NCBI GenBank assembly: GCA_963786305.1
Contig: CAWAYL010000014.1
Span: 124,001 to 188,000, forward strand
Reading direction: 5' to 3'
DNA length: 64,000 nucleotides
Source: CAKZLS01 sp963786305
Lineage (GTDB): Bacteria > Pseudomonadota > Alphaproteobacteria > Rhodospirillales > Defluviicoccaceae
Of this stretch, positions 48,676 to 58,198 are shown one piece after another; the stretch's first letter is position 1; the number at the start of each line of letters is the position of its first letter. Under the pieces are notes generated by a model. It did not search any database. It was not told the origin of the DNA and saw only the letters and a list, made by a program, of their open reading frames with translations. Made by a program: the position numbers and the translations under genes.

Positions 48676-51354
48676 TTACGCGGCACCGGCCAAGTCCAGG
48701 CGAAGCTTAACGGTGTCTCCGTCGAACTGGGATTGGAAACCGACTTTTTCCGCCAGTATGCGCATTCCCCGGTTTTCCCTCAGCACTTCTCCCACGATGC
48801 ATCGCGTGCCGCGTTCGCGGCAGTAGCCGATGATCTTTTCGAGGAGAATGCGTCCGAGGCCCTGGCCCTTCTGATCGGAGCGAACGATGATCGCGAATTC
48901 CGCCATGATGTTGTCGGAATCGCAGATGGCGCGCACGACCCCCAGCGTCTCCGGCTCTCCCTGTTCGTTCTTGGCCGAAGCGATGAACGCCATCTCGCGG
49001 TCGTAATCGATCTGCGTGTAGCGCGCGAGTTGGGAGTGCGCGAGCTGGCGCAGCATGCTGAAGAAGCGGAATCGAATGTCTTCGGGAGCGAGCTGGTTGA
49101 ACAGGCCAAGATGCTGCGGCTCATCCTCGGGGCGAATGGGACGCAACACCACCGCTCGCCCGCGCAGCTCTATCCGCTCCTCGAGATCTTGCGGATAGGG
49201 CCGGATGGCCAGCCGCTCGGCGCCGGATACGCTCGCCGTTTCGACCCGGATGCGCGCGTCGACGGCGACCACGCCCTGATCGTCGGCGAGCAGCGGATTG
49301 ATGTCGATTTCGATGATTTCGGGAATGTCCGCGACAAGGTGGGCAACCTGCATAAGCGTCAGGTAGATGGCGTTCATGTCCGCCGGCGGCCGGTCGCGGT
49401 AACCGCCGAGCAATTTCGCGACCCGCGTCCGTGAAACCAGCTCTTCCGCCAGAACGGTGTTAAGCGGCGGCAGGGCCACGGCGCGGTCGCGAATCACCTC
49501 GACCGCCGTGCCGCCATGGCCGAACAGAATGACCGGTCCGAAAAGGGCATCCGTCGTCGCGCCGACGATCAGTTCCTGCGCGCCGGGCCGTCGCGCCATC
49601 TGCTGAACGCTGAAACCGTCGAAACCGGCATTGGGGCGGAGCTCGTTCAACCGGTGCTTCATTCTTCGCGCCGCCGCCCGCACCTCCTTGCCGTCGCCGA
49701 GATCCAGGGCGACGCCGCCGACATCCGACTTGTGAGTGATATCGGGCGAAAGGATCTTGACCGCGACGGGAAAGCCGAGCTGTTCGGCCAGCGTTTCCGC
49801 TTCGTCGGCGTGCCGCGCCACGCGCGTCGCCACCACCGGAACCCCGTAAGCGGAGAGAACGTCCTTGGCCTCCGGTTCCGAGAGCAGGGCCCGCCCCTCG
49901 CCGAGGACCGCTTCGACGATCCGCCGCGCGGCGTCGCGGTTCGGCGTGAAGGCTTCCGGCGCCGCCCGGGGCGTCTCCATGAGAATTTCCTGGTTCCGCC
50001 GGTATCCCACCATTTGAAGAAACGCCCGCACGGCGTGCTCGGGAGAATTGTAGGTCGGTATTCCCGCGTCGGTGAAGGTCTGACGCGCCTGGCGAACCGC
50101 GTCGCGGCCGAGCCAGCACGCCAGAACGTTCCGCTTGCCGCCTTCGATGACCGCGGCCGACTTTCGCGCGATTTCGTGACTGTCCGCGATCGCCAGCGGG
50201 GCATGGAGAAAAAGAATGGCGTCGGTCGCCTTGTCGTCGATGAGGATCTTCAGCGTCTCGGCGTAGCGCTCCGCGGACGCGTCGCCGATGATGTCGACGG
50301 GGTTGGCTTTCGACCAAGTTGCCGGCAGGACGGCATTCAGTCGATCGAGCGTCTCGTCCGTCAACGTTGCCAGATGCCCGCCGCTCAGGATCAGGGCGTC
50401 GGCCGCCATGACGCCCGGGCCGCCGCCATTGGTCAGGATGGCCAGGCGGTCGCCCCGCAGCGGGCGCATCCGTGCCAGGGTCTCGACCGAATCGAACAGG
50501 TCGGCGATGGTGTCGACGCGCAGCATGCCGGCGCGTCGGATGGCGGCGTCGAAAACGTCATCGGAGCCCGCCAGGGCGCCGGTGTGCGAGACGACCGCTT
50601 GCGCGCTTTCCGCCACCCGCCCGGACTTGATGGCGAGCACCGGTTTGTTGCGTGCCGCCGCGCGGGCCGCCGACATGAACTCGCGCGCATCGGCGATGGA
50701 CTCGATGTAAAGCAGGATCGCGCGGGTGTCCGGGTCGCCGCCCAGGTAGTCCAGAACGTCGCCGAAGTCGACGTCGGCGCTGTTGCCCAGCGACACGAAA
50801 AAGGAAAAACCGATCTCGCTGGATTTCGCATAATCCAGAACAGCCGTCGCGATCGCTCCGGACTGGGTGACGAACGCCAGTTTTCCCGGCGTCGGAGTGG
50901 TATGGGCGAAACTGGCATTGAGATGGAGCCTTGCGTTGATCAGGCCCACGCAATTGGGTCCGAGGACACGCAACGCATGGGGCCGCGCCGCCTCGAGCAT
51001 GGCCTGCTGCAACGTCCGGCCCTGATCGTCTTTCGTTCGATCGAGGCCGGCCGTAAGCACGATCGCGGCCTTGGTTCCGCGTTCTCCGAGCGCCGCGATC
51101 AACCCCGGCACGGTTGGCGGCGGCGTGCAGATGATGGCGAGATCCGGGGTCAGCGGCAGGCTGGCGACGTCGTCATAGGCCAGCACGCCGTCGACGGCCA
51201 GGTGCTTGGGGTTCACCGGCAGCACCGGGCCCGCGAAACCGGCTTCGCGGAGATTGCGCATCACCGTTCCGCCGATGCTGTCGGGCGTGTTCGACGCTCC
51301 CACCACCGCGACCGAGCGGGGATGAAACATGTGATCGAGATTGCGTACCGTCAC
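48676..51354 (-). CDS. Bifunctional acyl-CoA synthetase (ADP-forming-like) and GNAT acetyltransferase (PatZ/Pat family)
   Basis: 892 residues, intact. Domains in order: CoA-binding (HPRSVAVVGASNTPDSIGG), succinyl-CoA ligase-like (GPNCVGLIN, THTGALAGSDDVFD), ATP-grasp (FPVAVKILSPDITHKSDVGG) and a C-terminal GNAT domain with the acetyl-CoA loop DQKGQGLG. In enteric relatives the ligase part is inactive and the protein acetylates acetyl-CoA synthetase and other lysines. Whether this one ligates cannot be told. It lies next to the ethylmalonyl-CoA pathway genes, so control of CoA metabolism by acetylation is plausible. Confidence 0.92.
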   Translation of the reverse strand: MTVRNLDHMFHPRSVAVVGASNTPDSIGGTVMRNLREAGFAGPVLPVNPKHLAVDGVLAYDDVASLPLTPDLAIICTPPPTVPGLIAALGERGTKAAIVLTAGLDRTKDDQGRTLQQAMLEAARPHALRVLGPNCVGLINARLHLNASFAHTTPTPGKLAFVTQSGAIATAVLDYAKSSEIGFSFFVSLGNSADVDFGDVLDYLGGDPDTRAILLYIESIADAREFMSAARAAARNKPVLAIKSGRVAESAQAVVSHTGALAGSDDVFDAAIRRAGMLRVDTIADLFDSVETLARMRPLRGDRLAILTNGGGPGVMAADALILSGGHLATLTDETLDRLNAVLPATWSKANPVDIIGDASAERYAETLKILIDDKATDAILFLHAPLAIADSHEIARKSAAVIEGGKRNVLACWLGRDAVRQARQTFTDAGIPTYNSPEHAVRAFLQMVGYRRNQEILMETPRAAPEAFTPNRDAARRIVEAVLGEGRALLSEPEAKDVLSAYGVPVVATRVARHADEAETLAEQLGFPVAVKILSPDITHKSDVGGVALDLGDGKEVRAAARRMKHRLNELRPNAGFDGFSVQQMARRPGAQELIVGATTDALFGPVILFGHGGTAVEVIRDRAVALPPLNTVLAEELVSRTRVAKLLGGYRDRPPADMNAIYLTLMQVAHLVADIPEIIEIDINPLLADDQGVVAVDARIRVETASVSGAERLAIRPYPQDLEERIELRGRAVVLRPIRPEDEPQHLGLFNQLAPEDIRFRFFSMLRQLAHSQLARYTQIDYDREMAFIASAKNEQGEPETLGVVRAICDSDNIMAEFAIIVRSDQKGQGLGRILLEKIIGYCRERGTRCIVGEVLRENRGMRILAEKVGFQSQFDGDTVKLRLDLAGAA

Positions 51355-51414
51355 GCGCGCTTACACCCCCGAATTATGGCGCCGGACCCGCCGGCGGATC
51401 TCATGCCGATGGTA

Positions 51415-52476
51415 TCAGTCCCGCTTCGGCATCAGCACCGTGTAGTCGAAGTCCAGCACGACCGACGGATCGTACTTGCCCTCCTCGTTCTTGTCGGGAA
51501 ACTCGGCGCACGCGTTGTCCTTGGTGGCCACCGTCCGCAGTCTGAGCGCGCCCAGATCGGCGTGACCCGGCACCTCCATGGTGTCGAGGACCTCCGACCA
51601 CGCGTAGATGGTATGACCGGCGAATGTCGGCGCCACGTGGCGGCCGCCGTTGATGGCGGCGACCTTGAAGGCGTTGGCGAGGCCGTTGAACGACAGCGAC
51701 CGCGCCAGGCTGATGACGTGCCCGCCGTAGATGATGCGCCGGCCGAACCGGCCGTCCTTCTCGGTGTGCTGGTTGAAGTGCACCTTGGCGGTATTCTGGT
51801 AGAGCCGCGTCGCCAGCATGTGATCGGATTCCTCGATGGTCATGCCGTCCACGTGGTCGATCTTCTCGCCCTTCTGATAGTCCTCCCAGAAATGCGGGCT
51901 GCCGGCGAGCGCCGCGTCGTAGTTTTCGATATGCAGCTTGTAGGGGACGGTGAGGTCGCCGACGTCCACCGCCTTGGGCAGATCGGGAACCACTTCCTCG
52001 GGCGCCGGCGCGTCCATGTTCTGTTTGCGCACCATCACCCAGCGCACGTAGTCGAGCACGGTTTCCTGGCGCTGGTTGACGCCCACCGAGCGGACATAGA
52101 CCACGCCGGTCTTGCCGTCCTTGTTCTGTCTAAGGCCGATCACCGTCGAGGTGGTCGATACGGTGTCGCCCGGATAGACCGGCTCGCCGAACTTGCCGTT
52201 GGCGTAGCCCAGGTTGGCGACGGCGTTGAGCGAGATGTCGGGGACGGTCTTGCCGAACACCATGTGAAAGGCCAGCATGTCGTCCACCGGCGCGCGGTCG
52301 AGACCGAGCGCCGCCATCGCGAACTGGGAAGACGAATTTACCGCGAACCGTGTCCCGTACAGCGCCGTATACAGGGCCACGTCGCCCTCGGTCAGCGTCC
52401 GCGGCGTCGCGTGAACGATCTCCTGGTCCAGTTCGAAATCCTCGAAATAGTTCCCCGGATTGGTTTTTATGGTCAT
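51415..52476 (-). CDS. mch: Mesaconyl-CoA hydratase (beta-methylmalyl-CoA dehydratase)
   Basis: 353 residues with a double MaoC-like hotdog fold: DTVSTTSTV in the first half and GRRIIYGGHVISLARSLSF in the second. In the ethylmalonyl-CoA pathway it interconverts mesaconyl-CoA and (2R,3S)-beta-methylmalyl-CoA, which the lyase encoded just upstream cleaves. Length and the start NPGNYFEDFELDQEIVHATP fit the characterised Rhodobacter and Methylobacterium enzymes. It is cotranscribed with mcl1 (75-base gap). Confidence 0.92.
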   Translation of the reverse strand: MTIKTNPGNYFEDFELDQEIVHATPRTLTEGDVALYTALYGTRFAVNSSSQFAMAALGLDRAPVDDMLAFHMVFGKTVPDISLNAVANLGYANGKFGEPVYPGDTVSTTSTVIGLRQNKDGKTGVVYVRSVGVNQRQETVLDYVRWVMVRKQNMDAPAPEEVVPDLPKAVDVGDLTVPYKLHIENYDAALAGSPHFWEDYQKGEKIDHVDGMTIEESDHMLATRLYQNTAKVHFNQHTEKDGRFGRRIIYGGHVISLARSLSFNGLANAFKVAAINGGRHVAPTFAGHTIYAWSEVLDTMEVPGHADLGALRLRTVATKDNACAEFPDKNEEGKYDPSVVLDFDYTVLMPKRD

Positions 52477-52551
52477 GGATGCACCCGCCAGATTGATTGC
52501 GGGGCGCCCATTGGGCGCCCCGCCGTTATTGTTGCTCGAGCCGCGCCGGTT

Positions 52552-53601
52552 CTAGAATTCGTAGGCCGCGGCCAGTTCGGGATCCTTCTTGGCCACCAGG
52601 CGGGCAAGATCGACGATGACCTTGGCCTGCTTCCAGGTGGCGTCGTCCTGCATCTTGCCGTCGATCATGGCGACGCCGGAGCCGTCGGGCATGGCTTCGA
52701 GGATGCGCTTGGCGAACAGCACTTCCTTGACCTCGGGGCTGAACACCTTCTTGGCGATGCCGATCTGGTTGGGCGCCAGCGACCACGCCCCGGTGCAGCC
52801 CATCAGAAAGGCGTTGCGGAACTGGGCCTCGCAGGCGGGCTCGTCCTTGATGTCGCCGAACGGCCCGTAGAACGCCCGGAGACCGTTGGACACGCAGGCG
52901 TCGACCATGCGCGCGACGGTGTAGTGCCACAGGTCCTGCTGGGAGAACGCGCGCTCGCCCGATCCCTCGCCCTCGCCGGGATCGGCGAGCACGCCGTAGT
53001 ACGGATGGCCGCCGCCGACACGGGTGGTCTTCATGCCCCGCGACGCCGCCAGGTCGGCCGGGCCGAGGCTCATGCCGTGCATGCGCGGGCTGGAGCACGC
53101 GATGTCGGCGACGTTCTTGACGCCCTGCGCGGTTTCGAGGATGGCGTGGATGAGGATCGGCTTTTCGATCTCGTACTTGGCCTCCAGCAGCGCCAGCAAC
53201 TGGTCGACGAAATGGATGTCCCACGGTCCTTCCACCTTGGGGATCATGACGACGTCGAGCTTGTTGCCGGCGGCGGCGAGGATCTGGTCCATGTCGTCAA
53301 GGAACCAAGGACTATTCAGTGCGTTGACCCGGGTCCACAGCGCCGTGTCGCCGAAGTCCACGGCCTTGGCCACCTCGATGAAGCCGGCCCGCGCCGCTTC
53401 CTTGGCGTCGGCGGGAATGGCGTCCTCGAGGTTGCCGAGGAACACGTCGACCTGCTTGGCCATGTCCGGCACCCGGGCGCGGAGCTTCTCGATGTGCGGC
53501 GGGAAGAAGTGGATCATCCGCTCCGGCCTGACCGGCAGTTCACGGACGGGCGCGGGCGCGCCGATGGCGAGTGGTTTGTAGAATTGCGAAGGCAGCTTCA
53601 T
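52552..53601 (-). CDS. mcl1: L-malyl-CoA/beta-methylmalyl-CoA lyase
   Basis: 349 residues of the HpcH/HpaI-citrate lyase beta-like (CitE) superfamily. It has VFLGNLEDAIPADAKEAAR with a metal-binding acidic residue, VVMIPKVEGPWDI, HAILETAQGVKN and MSLGPADLAASRGMKT. It cleaves beta-methylmalyl-CoA to glyoxylate and propionyl-CoA and also handles malyl-CoA. Together with mch it indicates acetate assimilation without isocitrate lyase. The first gene of the pair; a ribosome-like GGGGGAAGGG lies upstream. Confidence 0.93.
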   Translation of the reverse strand: MKLPSQFYKPLAIGAPAPVRELPVRPERMIHFFPPHIEKLRARVPDMAKQVDVFLGNLEDAIPADAKEAARAGFIEVAKAVDFGDTALWTRVNALNSPWFLDDMDQILAAAGNKLDVVMIPKVEGPWDIHFVDQLLALLEAKYEIEKPILIHAILETAQGVKNVADIACSSPRMHGMSLGPADLAASRGMKTTRVGGGHPYYGVLADPGEGEGSGERAFSQQDLWHYTVARMVDACVSNGLRAFYGPFGDIKDEPACEAQFRNAFLMGCTGAWSLAPNQIGIAKKVFSPEVKEVLFAKRILEAMPDGSGVAMIDGKMQDDATWKQAKVIVDLARLVAKKDPELAAAYEF

Positions 53602-53780
53602 GGTCTATCCCTTCCCCCGGAACCTTGATTGCCGGAACCTTTGATTGTGTTTGCGGAACGGCCCTAGAGGTACCCCGAAGCGCCGTTTCAGTCAATTTCC
53701 GTGGCGCCGACCCGCACCGATTGATCACGCGGCGCCAAAGCCCTAAGCTCACGCATCGGCCGCTTCGCAGGAGAATGACG

Positions 53781-54143
53781 ATGGACGTTTTCACCCGCCG
53801 AACGCTGCTCGCCGTGGTCGCGGCGGGGGTCGTCGGCACACTGGCCAACACCGTGGCGCTGGCGCTTGTCGTGTCGTCCGACCGCCTGGCGCTGGCCCTG
53901 GTGCCGGGACGCTACGCCGTCGCCATCGCGCTCTGCCTGGCGCTGCCGCTTCTCGCCCGCACGGTGGGGGGCCCGTGGTTTTTCGTCATCGGCATCGTCT
54001 GGCTCACGGTCGCGGCGTCCGTTCTCGCCAAGCTGGTCTTCGGCGTCGGCGCCGCGTGGGCGATGGTGCTCGGCTTCAACCTGGTCTACGCCATCGCCGC
54101 CATCGCCACGTACCACGTCATCGCGCTCGGGGCCGCAAGGTAG
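53781..54143 (+). CDS. Four-helix membrane protein of unknown function
   Basis: 120 residues with four hydrophobic helices (for example VVAAGVVGTLANTVALALVV). No family is recognised with certainty. CAGGAG is seven bases before the ATG at 53781; an ATG six bases upstream is too close to it. It is divergent from mcl1 and convergent with the lactate dehydrogenase gene. Confidence 0.7.
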   Translation: MDVFTRRTLLAVVAAGVVGTLANTVALALVVSSDRLALALVPGRYAVAIALCLALPLLARTVGGPWFFVIGIVWLTVAASVLAKLVFGVGAAWAMVLGFNLVYAIAAIATYHVIALGAAR

Positions 54144-54154
54144 GGCGCCTCGCT

Positions 54155-55092
54155 TCACCCGATCTCGACGCTTTCCACCGCCTCCTTGATGATCTCGGCG
54201 CTGCGTTTCAGCGCGCGCGATTCCGCCCCGTCGAGGTCGGGGAACAGATCGGCGGTGACGCCGGCGCGCCCGACGACACGCGGGATGGAGAGCGCCACGT
54301 CTTCGACCCCTTGCACCTCCGGCGTCACGATGGAGACGGTCATCACCGCCTGTTCGTTGGAGAGGATGGCCTCGGCGAGACGCGCGAGGCCGGCGCCGAT
54401 GCCGTAATAGGTGGCGCCCTTGCCGTCGATGATGGTGTAGGCGGCGCGGCGCACGCGGGTGTCGATGTCGTCGCGGACGGCCTGGGTGATGGCGGCGCTC
54501 ATCTGCGGCCGCGAACGAGGTGATCGGGATGTTGCCGGCCATCGCCGACGACCACACCAGCACTTCGCTGTCGCCGTGTTCGCCGAGCACGTAGGCATGC
54601 ACCGATTGCGGCGCGATGCCGAGATGGGCGCCGAGCAGCGCCCGGTAGCGGGCGGTGTCGAGGATCGTGCCCGAGCCGATGACGCGGCGCCGCCGGCAAT
54701 CCCGAGATCCGGGTCGCCACCTGGGTCATGATGTCCACCGGGTTGGTGGCGACCACCAGCACCGCGTCCGGCGCCGCCGCCAGGACCCGCGGGATGATGT
54801 CGGCGAACACGGCGGCGTTGCGGCTCAGCAGCTGGATCCGCGTTTCGCCGGGTTTCTGGCCGACCCCGGCCGAGATCACCACCAGCGCCGCGCCGGCGAT
54901 ATCGTCATAGCCGCCGGCCCGCACCACCATGGGGTGGGCGAACGGGGTGGCGTGAACGATGTCCTCCGCCTGAGCCACCGCCGCCTTGTGGTCGATGTCG
55001 ACGATGACGACCTCGCTGCCGACGCCCTGCATGACCATGGCGTAGGCGGCGGTGGCGCCGACGTAGCCGGCGCCGATAATGGCTGTTTTCAT
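54155..55092 (-). CDS. ldh: L-lactate dehydrogenase, two apparent +1 frameshifts
   Basis: 311 residues after correction, the usual length. It interconverts pyruvate and L-lactate with NADH. The Rossmann loop is GAGYVGATAAYAM; the loop GQKPGETR has Gln at the specificity position (malate dehydrogenases have Arg). NPVDIMTQ follows, and VHAYVLGEHGDSE contains the catalytic His. Extra bases near 54690 and 54520 break the frame. GGGGAG precedes the ATG. The naming as lactate rather than malate dehydrogenase rests on the Gln and the GEHGDSE motif. Confidence 0.88.
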
Positions 55093-55515
55093 AAGGTTCT
55101 CCCCGTTCGCTCGCGCGTCGTTGACCTCCGCCCGACATGGGCGCCGCGCCGGCCGCGATCAAGGCCCGCCACGACCGTCAGGCCGGTCGAAGGGATCGAG
55201 AGGGGGGGAGGGGCGGACGCTTTTTATCGAAAACAACCCCATGCAAAGTAGATTTTCCTTGGCGAGGCGCCTTGCGGGGGTGGGCTCGGGGCGAGCGCGA
55301 CGCTGTCGTATGCCATCACGGAGCCGGATCGCCAGCCGGCGGGAAGGTGTTTCCGCGCTTGCGAAATCGCCGCAGGGATCAGCCCCGAACCGCGCGGCGC
55401 CTAGTACAGTGATAGGCCTGACCTCGCCCATCGCCGCAACCATCGATTAGGTCCGCGGACAGACCGCGCGGTTCCGATCGAGACCCGATCCGCCAACTTC
55501 ACCGATCAGGGTGGC
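55093..55515. other. Gene-free stretch with a conserved 27-base motif
   Basis: 423 bases. A segment reading AACAACCCCATGCAAAGTAG at about 55234-55253 recurs inverted at 61840-61866. A G-run (GGGGGGGAGGGG) lies nearby. No gene is seen. Confidence 0.5.
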
Positions 55516-56085
55516 TCAAGCATAGCGGACACCGGAGAGGAGTCTCGCCAGGACCTGACGGTTGGTCTTTTTCGAGGTGTCCATGAGACCGGCGGCTTCA
55601 GAGAGAGATTCTTCCAGGAAGGACAGCGGCGTCGCCGAGGGGAGCTCGATAAGTGCGTTTGTTTCCCCGCCCTCGGTGGTCAACGCCATTCCGGCACCGC
55701 GGGCAAGACGGCGCATGGGGAAATTTTCCGTTAGACAGTGGACATGGACCCGCGAATATCCGCGATTGCGCGCCCACGACAGCGCGCGGTCCATCAACGC
55801 CTTGCCGATTCCGCACCGGCAAAACGGCGCGTCCACGGAGAAAGCGAGTTCCACCGCTCCCGTATCAATGATCGCGATGTGCACCGCCGCCACCAATTCC
55901 AGATCGACCCCGAAAAGGCCCAGGATGTGCGTTTTGTCGGGATCGATGCCTTCGACAAACTCGACGATGCGGGCGTTGGCGACAGATGTGCCGAACCGCA
56001 GCCGGCGCTGGTCGGGGCGAAGACGCAGCAGATGCTCGCGGTACTTGACGCGCTCGAAGCGACTCAGCGTACGAATGGCATACAT
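55516..56085 (-). CDS. GNAT-family N-acetyltransferase
   Basis: 189 residues from the ATG at 56085 (AGGAAG upstream). The acetyl-CoA-binding loop is CRCGIGKALMDRAL, after the beta strand AVELAFSVDAPF. The remainder fits one GNAT domain. The substrate is unknown. The N-terminal region (REHLLRLRPDQRRLRFGT) is seen in many stand-alone proteobacterial GNAT proteins. Confidence 0.88.
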   Translation of the reverse strand: MYAIRTLSRFERVKYREHLLRLRPDQRRLRFGTSVANARIVEFVEGIDPDKTHILGLFGVDLELVAAVHIAIIDTGAVELAFSVDAPFCRCGIGKALMDRALSWARNRGYSRVHVHCLTENFPMRRLARGAGMALTTEGGETNALIELPSATPLSFLEESLSEAAGLMDTSKKTNRQVLARLLSGVRYA

Positions 56086-56232
56086 GGCCAAATACTTCCT
56101 TTTTTGGACTCAGACTCAGGGCGCGGGCGCGGAACGGGGTTCCGGGCGGAGGCGTAACCTCGCCAGGAGCCGTCGCGACCTGATACCCGCGATCGGATTA
56201 AGATTTCCTTGCATTCCGGGGTGGGGCGGGCC

Positions 56233-56510
56233 TTATACCAACGGTCGTTAATATTAACTCATTGTGATCGTGTTTCACGCTTCCTCGGCAGGACGGACCG
56301 CGCTGGCGATGGGGACCCATCGTCAAGCGGTCCGGACGCCCCGAGGAAGCGCGAAACACGACCCTCCGGGCGGCCTATCGGGGTTTCCGGACAGCGTCGC
56401 GCGGCGCTTATGATGCTCCCGCATCATGGCGCACCACGCTCCTTGCCGGGAAACCCCGATAGGCCGTCACAATGGGTCAATATTAATGACCGTTGGTATT
56501 ATCGGCCCCT
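56233..56510. mobile_element. MITE-like element with terminal inverted repeats
   Basis: About 280 bases bounded by ATACCAACGGTCGTTAATAT and its inverse ATATTAATGACCGTTGGTAT. Inside, GTGTTTCACGCTTCCTCGG and CCGAGGAAGCGCGAAACAC form a second inverted pair, followed by the block CCTCCGGGCGGCC. No coding capacity. A related inverted copy lies at 59527-59740 and partial copies elsewhere. Size, ends and lack of coding fit a miniature non-autonomous element. Confidence 0.8.
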
Positions 56511-56515
56511 AAAGT

Positions 56516-56791
56516 CTAGACCCCGCCTTGCGGTTGGCGGTCGGCTGGCCCCGTCTGTTCGGCGCCCAGGTGCGCGCGCCCCGCATCCGGCCGTGTCCAA
56601 CGGCGGAAACAGCGAACCATCGCCGCGCCTGAACGTCGAAGCAATTCGGTGGTCGCCCGCGAGCGCGATTGGTTCGCTTTCGCCACCAGGGCTTCGAGTT
56701 CTTCGGGCGTGATGCTCGAGTCCATCAGGCGATCGTCGATGTTCTCGCGAACGAGAAGTCTGTCATCGCCATTCACTTTGTCGTGTCTCAT
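56516..56791 (-). CDS. Small uncharacterised basic protein
   Basis: 91 residues starting MRHDKVNGDDRLLVRENIDD. The segment EELEALVAKANQSRSRATTE is helical, and FRRWTRPD then a variable tail follows. GGAGGTCTCC lies directly before the ATG, a good ribosome site. The gene ends at the MITE-like element. No known domain. An operator-like palindrome lies about 100 bases upstream. Confidence 0.6.
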   Translation of the reverse strand: MRHDKVNGDDRLLVRENIDDRLMDSSITPEELEALVAKANQSRSRATTELLRRSGAAMVRCFRRWTRPDAGRAHLGAEQTGPADRQPQGGV

Positions 56792-57181
56792 TGGAGACCT
56801 CCATCATAAGCGGATGCCTCCTCCCGAACGCACAATCAGCGTTGTTAGCGAGGATATGAGAGCTGATTGGGCGGCCGTCAACGAATGAATGCTGCACTGC
56901 AGCATAAATGCCACGCCCTCGGCCGAAAATCAGGGAGGTTGGTATCGAGGAGGTTACCCTTTTCGCAAGAATGATCGTGGCCTGCATTTGCTACAATGCA
57001 GGCGCGACCCCGTCGCCCGGGGTGAAGGGGGGCAAATGCTACAATGCTAGCCCTGCCCCCGACCCCGCGATTTCTGGAGCCGTTCCCTCAGAACCCAGTT
57101 TCAATCGACTCTATTGTTTCTTCCCTCCGCCCAGAATATCCCTACAAACACAGTCCAAACCTGTTTAGCATTCATATGCTC
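56792..57181. other. Gap between a small gene and the IS5 element
   Basis: 390 bases. It holds the palindrome at 56889-56905 and a direct repeat with core TTGCTACAATGC/ATGCTACAATGC near 56988 and 57036. No gene is seen. Confidence 0.5.
56889..56905. promoter_or_regulatory. Perfect 17-base palindrome, operator-like
   Basis: ATGCTGCACTGCAGCAT is symmetric around the central C. It matches 15 of 17 bases of the site at 34273-34289 upstream of the hemerythrin gene. It lies about 100 bases upstream of the small basic protein gene, so the two genes may share a regulator. Confidence 0.5.
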
Positions 57182-58161
57182 AGTGTCCGTCCGGAGACTT
57201 CGTGAGTCGGGTGAATCGGTTAGCGGTGGCGGCCGAAATGCCCTCTTGAAGTGGCTGGGCGCTTGTGATTCCCTGGGGGTGCCGATTTGTTTGTGAGGTG
57301 CCCCATGTGGACTGCTGAAAACCGCCCCCGCTACAACCGCGACAAGCTGCGCTATCCGAGCGACCTGACCGATGAGGAGTGGGCGCATATCGAGCCGCTG
57401 ATCCCGCCGGGCAAGCCGGGCGGTGGCAAACGGCGCGTCGATATGCGCGAGGTGGTCAACGGCGTGATGTACATTCTGAGCACCGGCTGCCAGTGGCGCT
57501 ATATTCCCAAGGACCTGCCCCCGAGAAGCACCGTGCATGATTACTTCAGCCTGTGGAACTGGGATGGCACGTTGGATCGCATCCATCACGCGCTCTACGT
57601 CGAGTGTCGCGAGAAAGCCGAGCGCGAAGCCAGCCCCACGGCCTGCATCATCGACAGCCAGAGCGTAAAAAGCGGCGAAAAAGGGGGCCTCGCGTCGATC
57701 CGCACGGCTTCGATGCGGGCAAGCTGATCAAGGGCAAGAAGCGCCATGTTCTGGTCGATACCCAAGGCTTGCTCCTGCACGGCCTCGTCACCGCCGCCGA
57801 CGTTCAGGATCGCGACGGCGGCCGCGAGCTCCTGGCGACGTTGTTCGATCTGTTTCCCTTTCTCAAAAAACTGTTCGCCGACAGCGCCTATCAAGGGCCG
57901 ATCTTTCACGGCGCCCTGGCCAGCATCCTCCCCCATCTCGAGACCGAGATCGTCAGGCGATCCGATCAGGCCAAGGGCTTCGTCGTGCTGCCCAAGCGCT
58001 GGATCGTCGAGCGCACCATCGCTTGGCTCAACCGCTGCCGCCGACTGGCCAAGGACTGGGAAAACCTCAACCGAAACGCGCTCGCCTTCCTCAAACTCGC
58101 CTCCATCCGCCTCATGCTCCGAAAACTCTGTAATCCTTCATAAAGTCTCCGGACGGACTCT
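57182..58161 (+). mobile_element. IS5-family insertion sequence
   Basis: About 980 bases with terminal inverted repeats AGTGTCCGTCCGGAGACTT (57182-57200) and AAGTCTCCGGACGGACTCT (58143-58161), differing at one position. It encodes one transposase in two frames. I could not define target duplications. It is the only complete classical insertion sequence in the window. Confidence 0.88.
57305..58143 (+). CDS. IS5-family transposase read across a -1 frameshift
   Basis: The first frame (57305-57727) encodes WTAENRPRYNRDKLRYPSDL and the DUF4096-like N-terminal domain, up to DSQSVKSGEKGG. The second encodes the DDE domain (DPHGFDAGKLIKGKKRHVLV, ADSAYQG, ERTIAWLNRCRRL) to 58143. They join by a minus-one shift at AAAAAGGGGG (57678-57687). 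Such A/G runs are used for programmed frameshifting in related IS5-group elements. Nearly all other breaks in the window are plus-one, so this one is probably functional. The start at 57305 gives the normal length. Confidence 0.87.
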
Positions 58162-58198
58162 AAGACCTATCACCACAGGCGGGCGAGTATTAAAACTA

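Noticed and set aside
49516..53628. A 1370-codon open frame on the plus strand
   Set aside because: It is antisense to three well-supported genes (the acyl-CoA ligase/acetyltransferase, mch and mcl1). It is an effect of high GC in third positions and has no recognisable domain.
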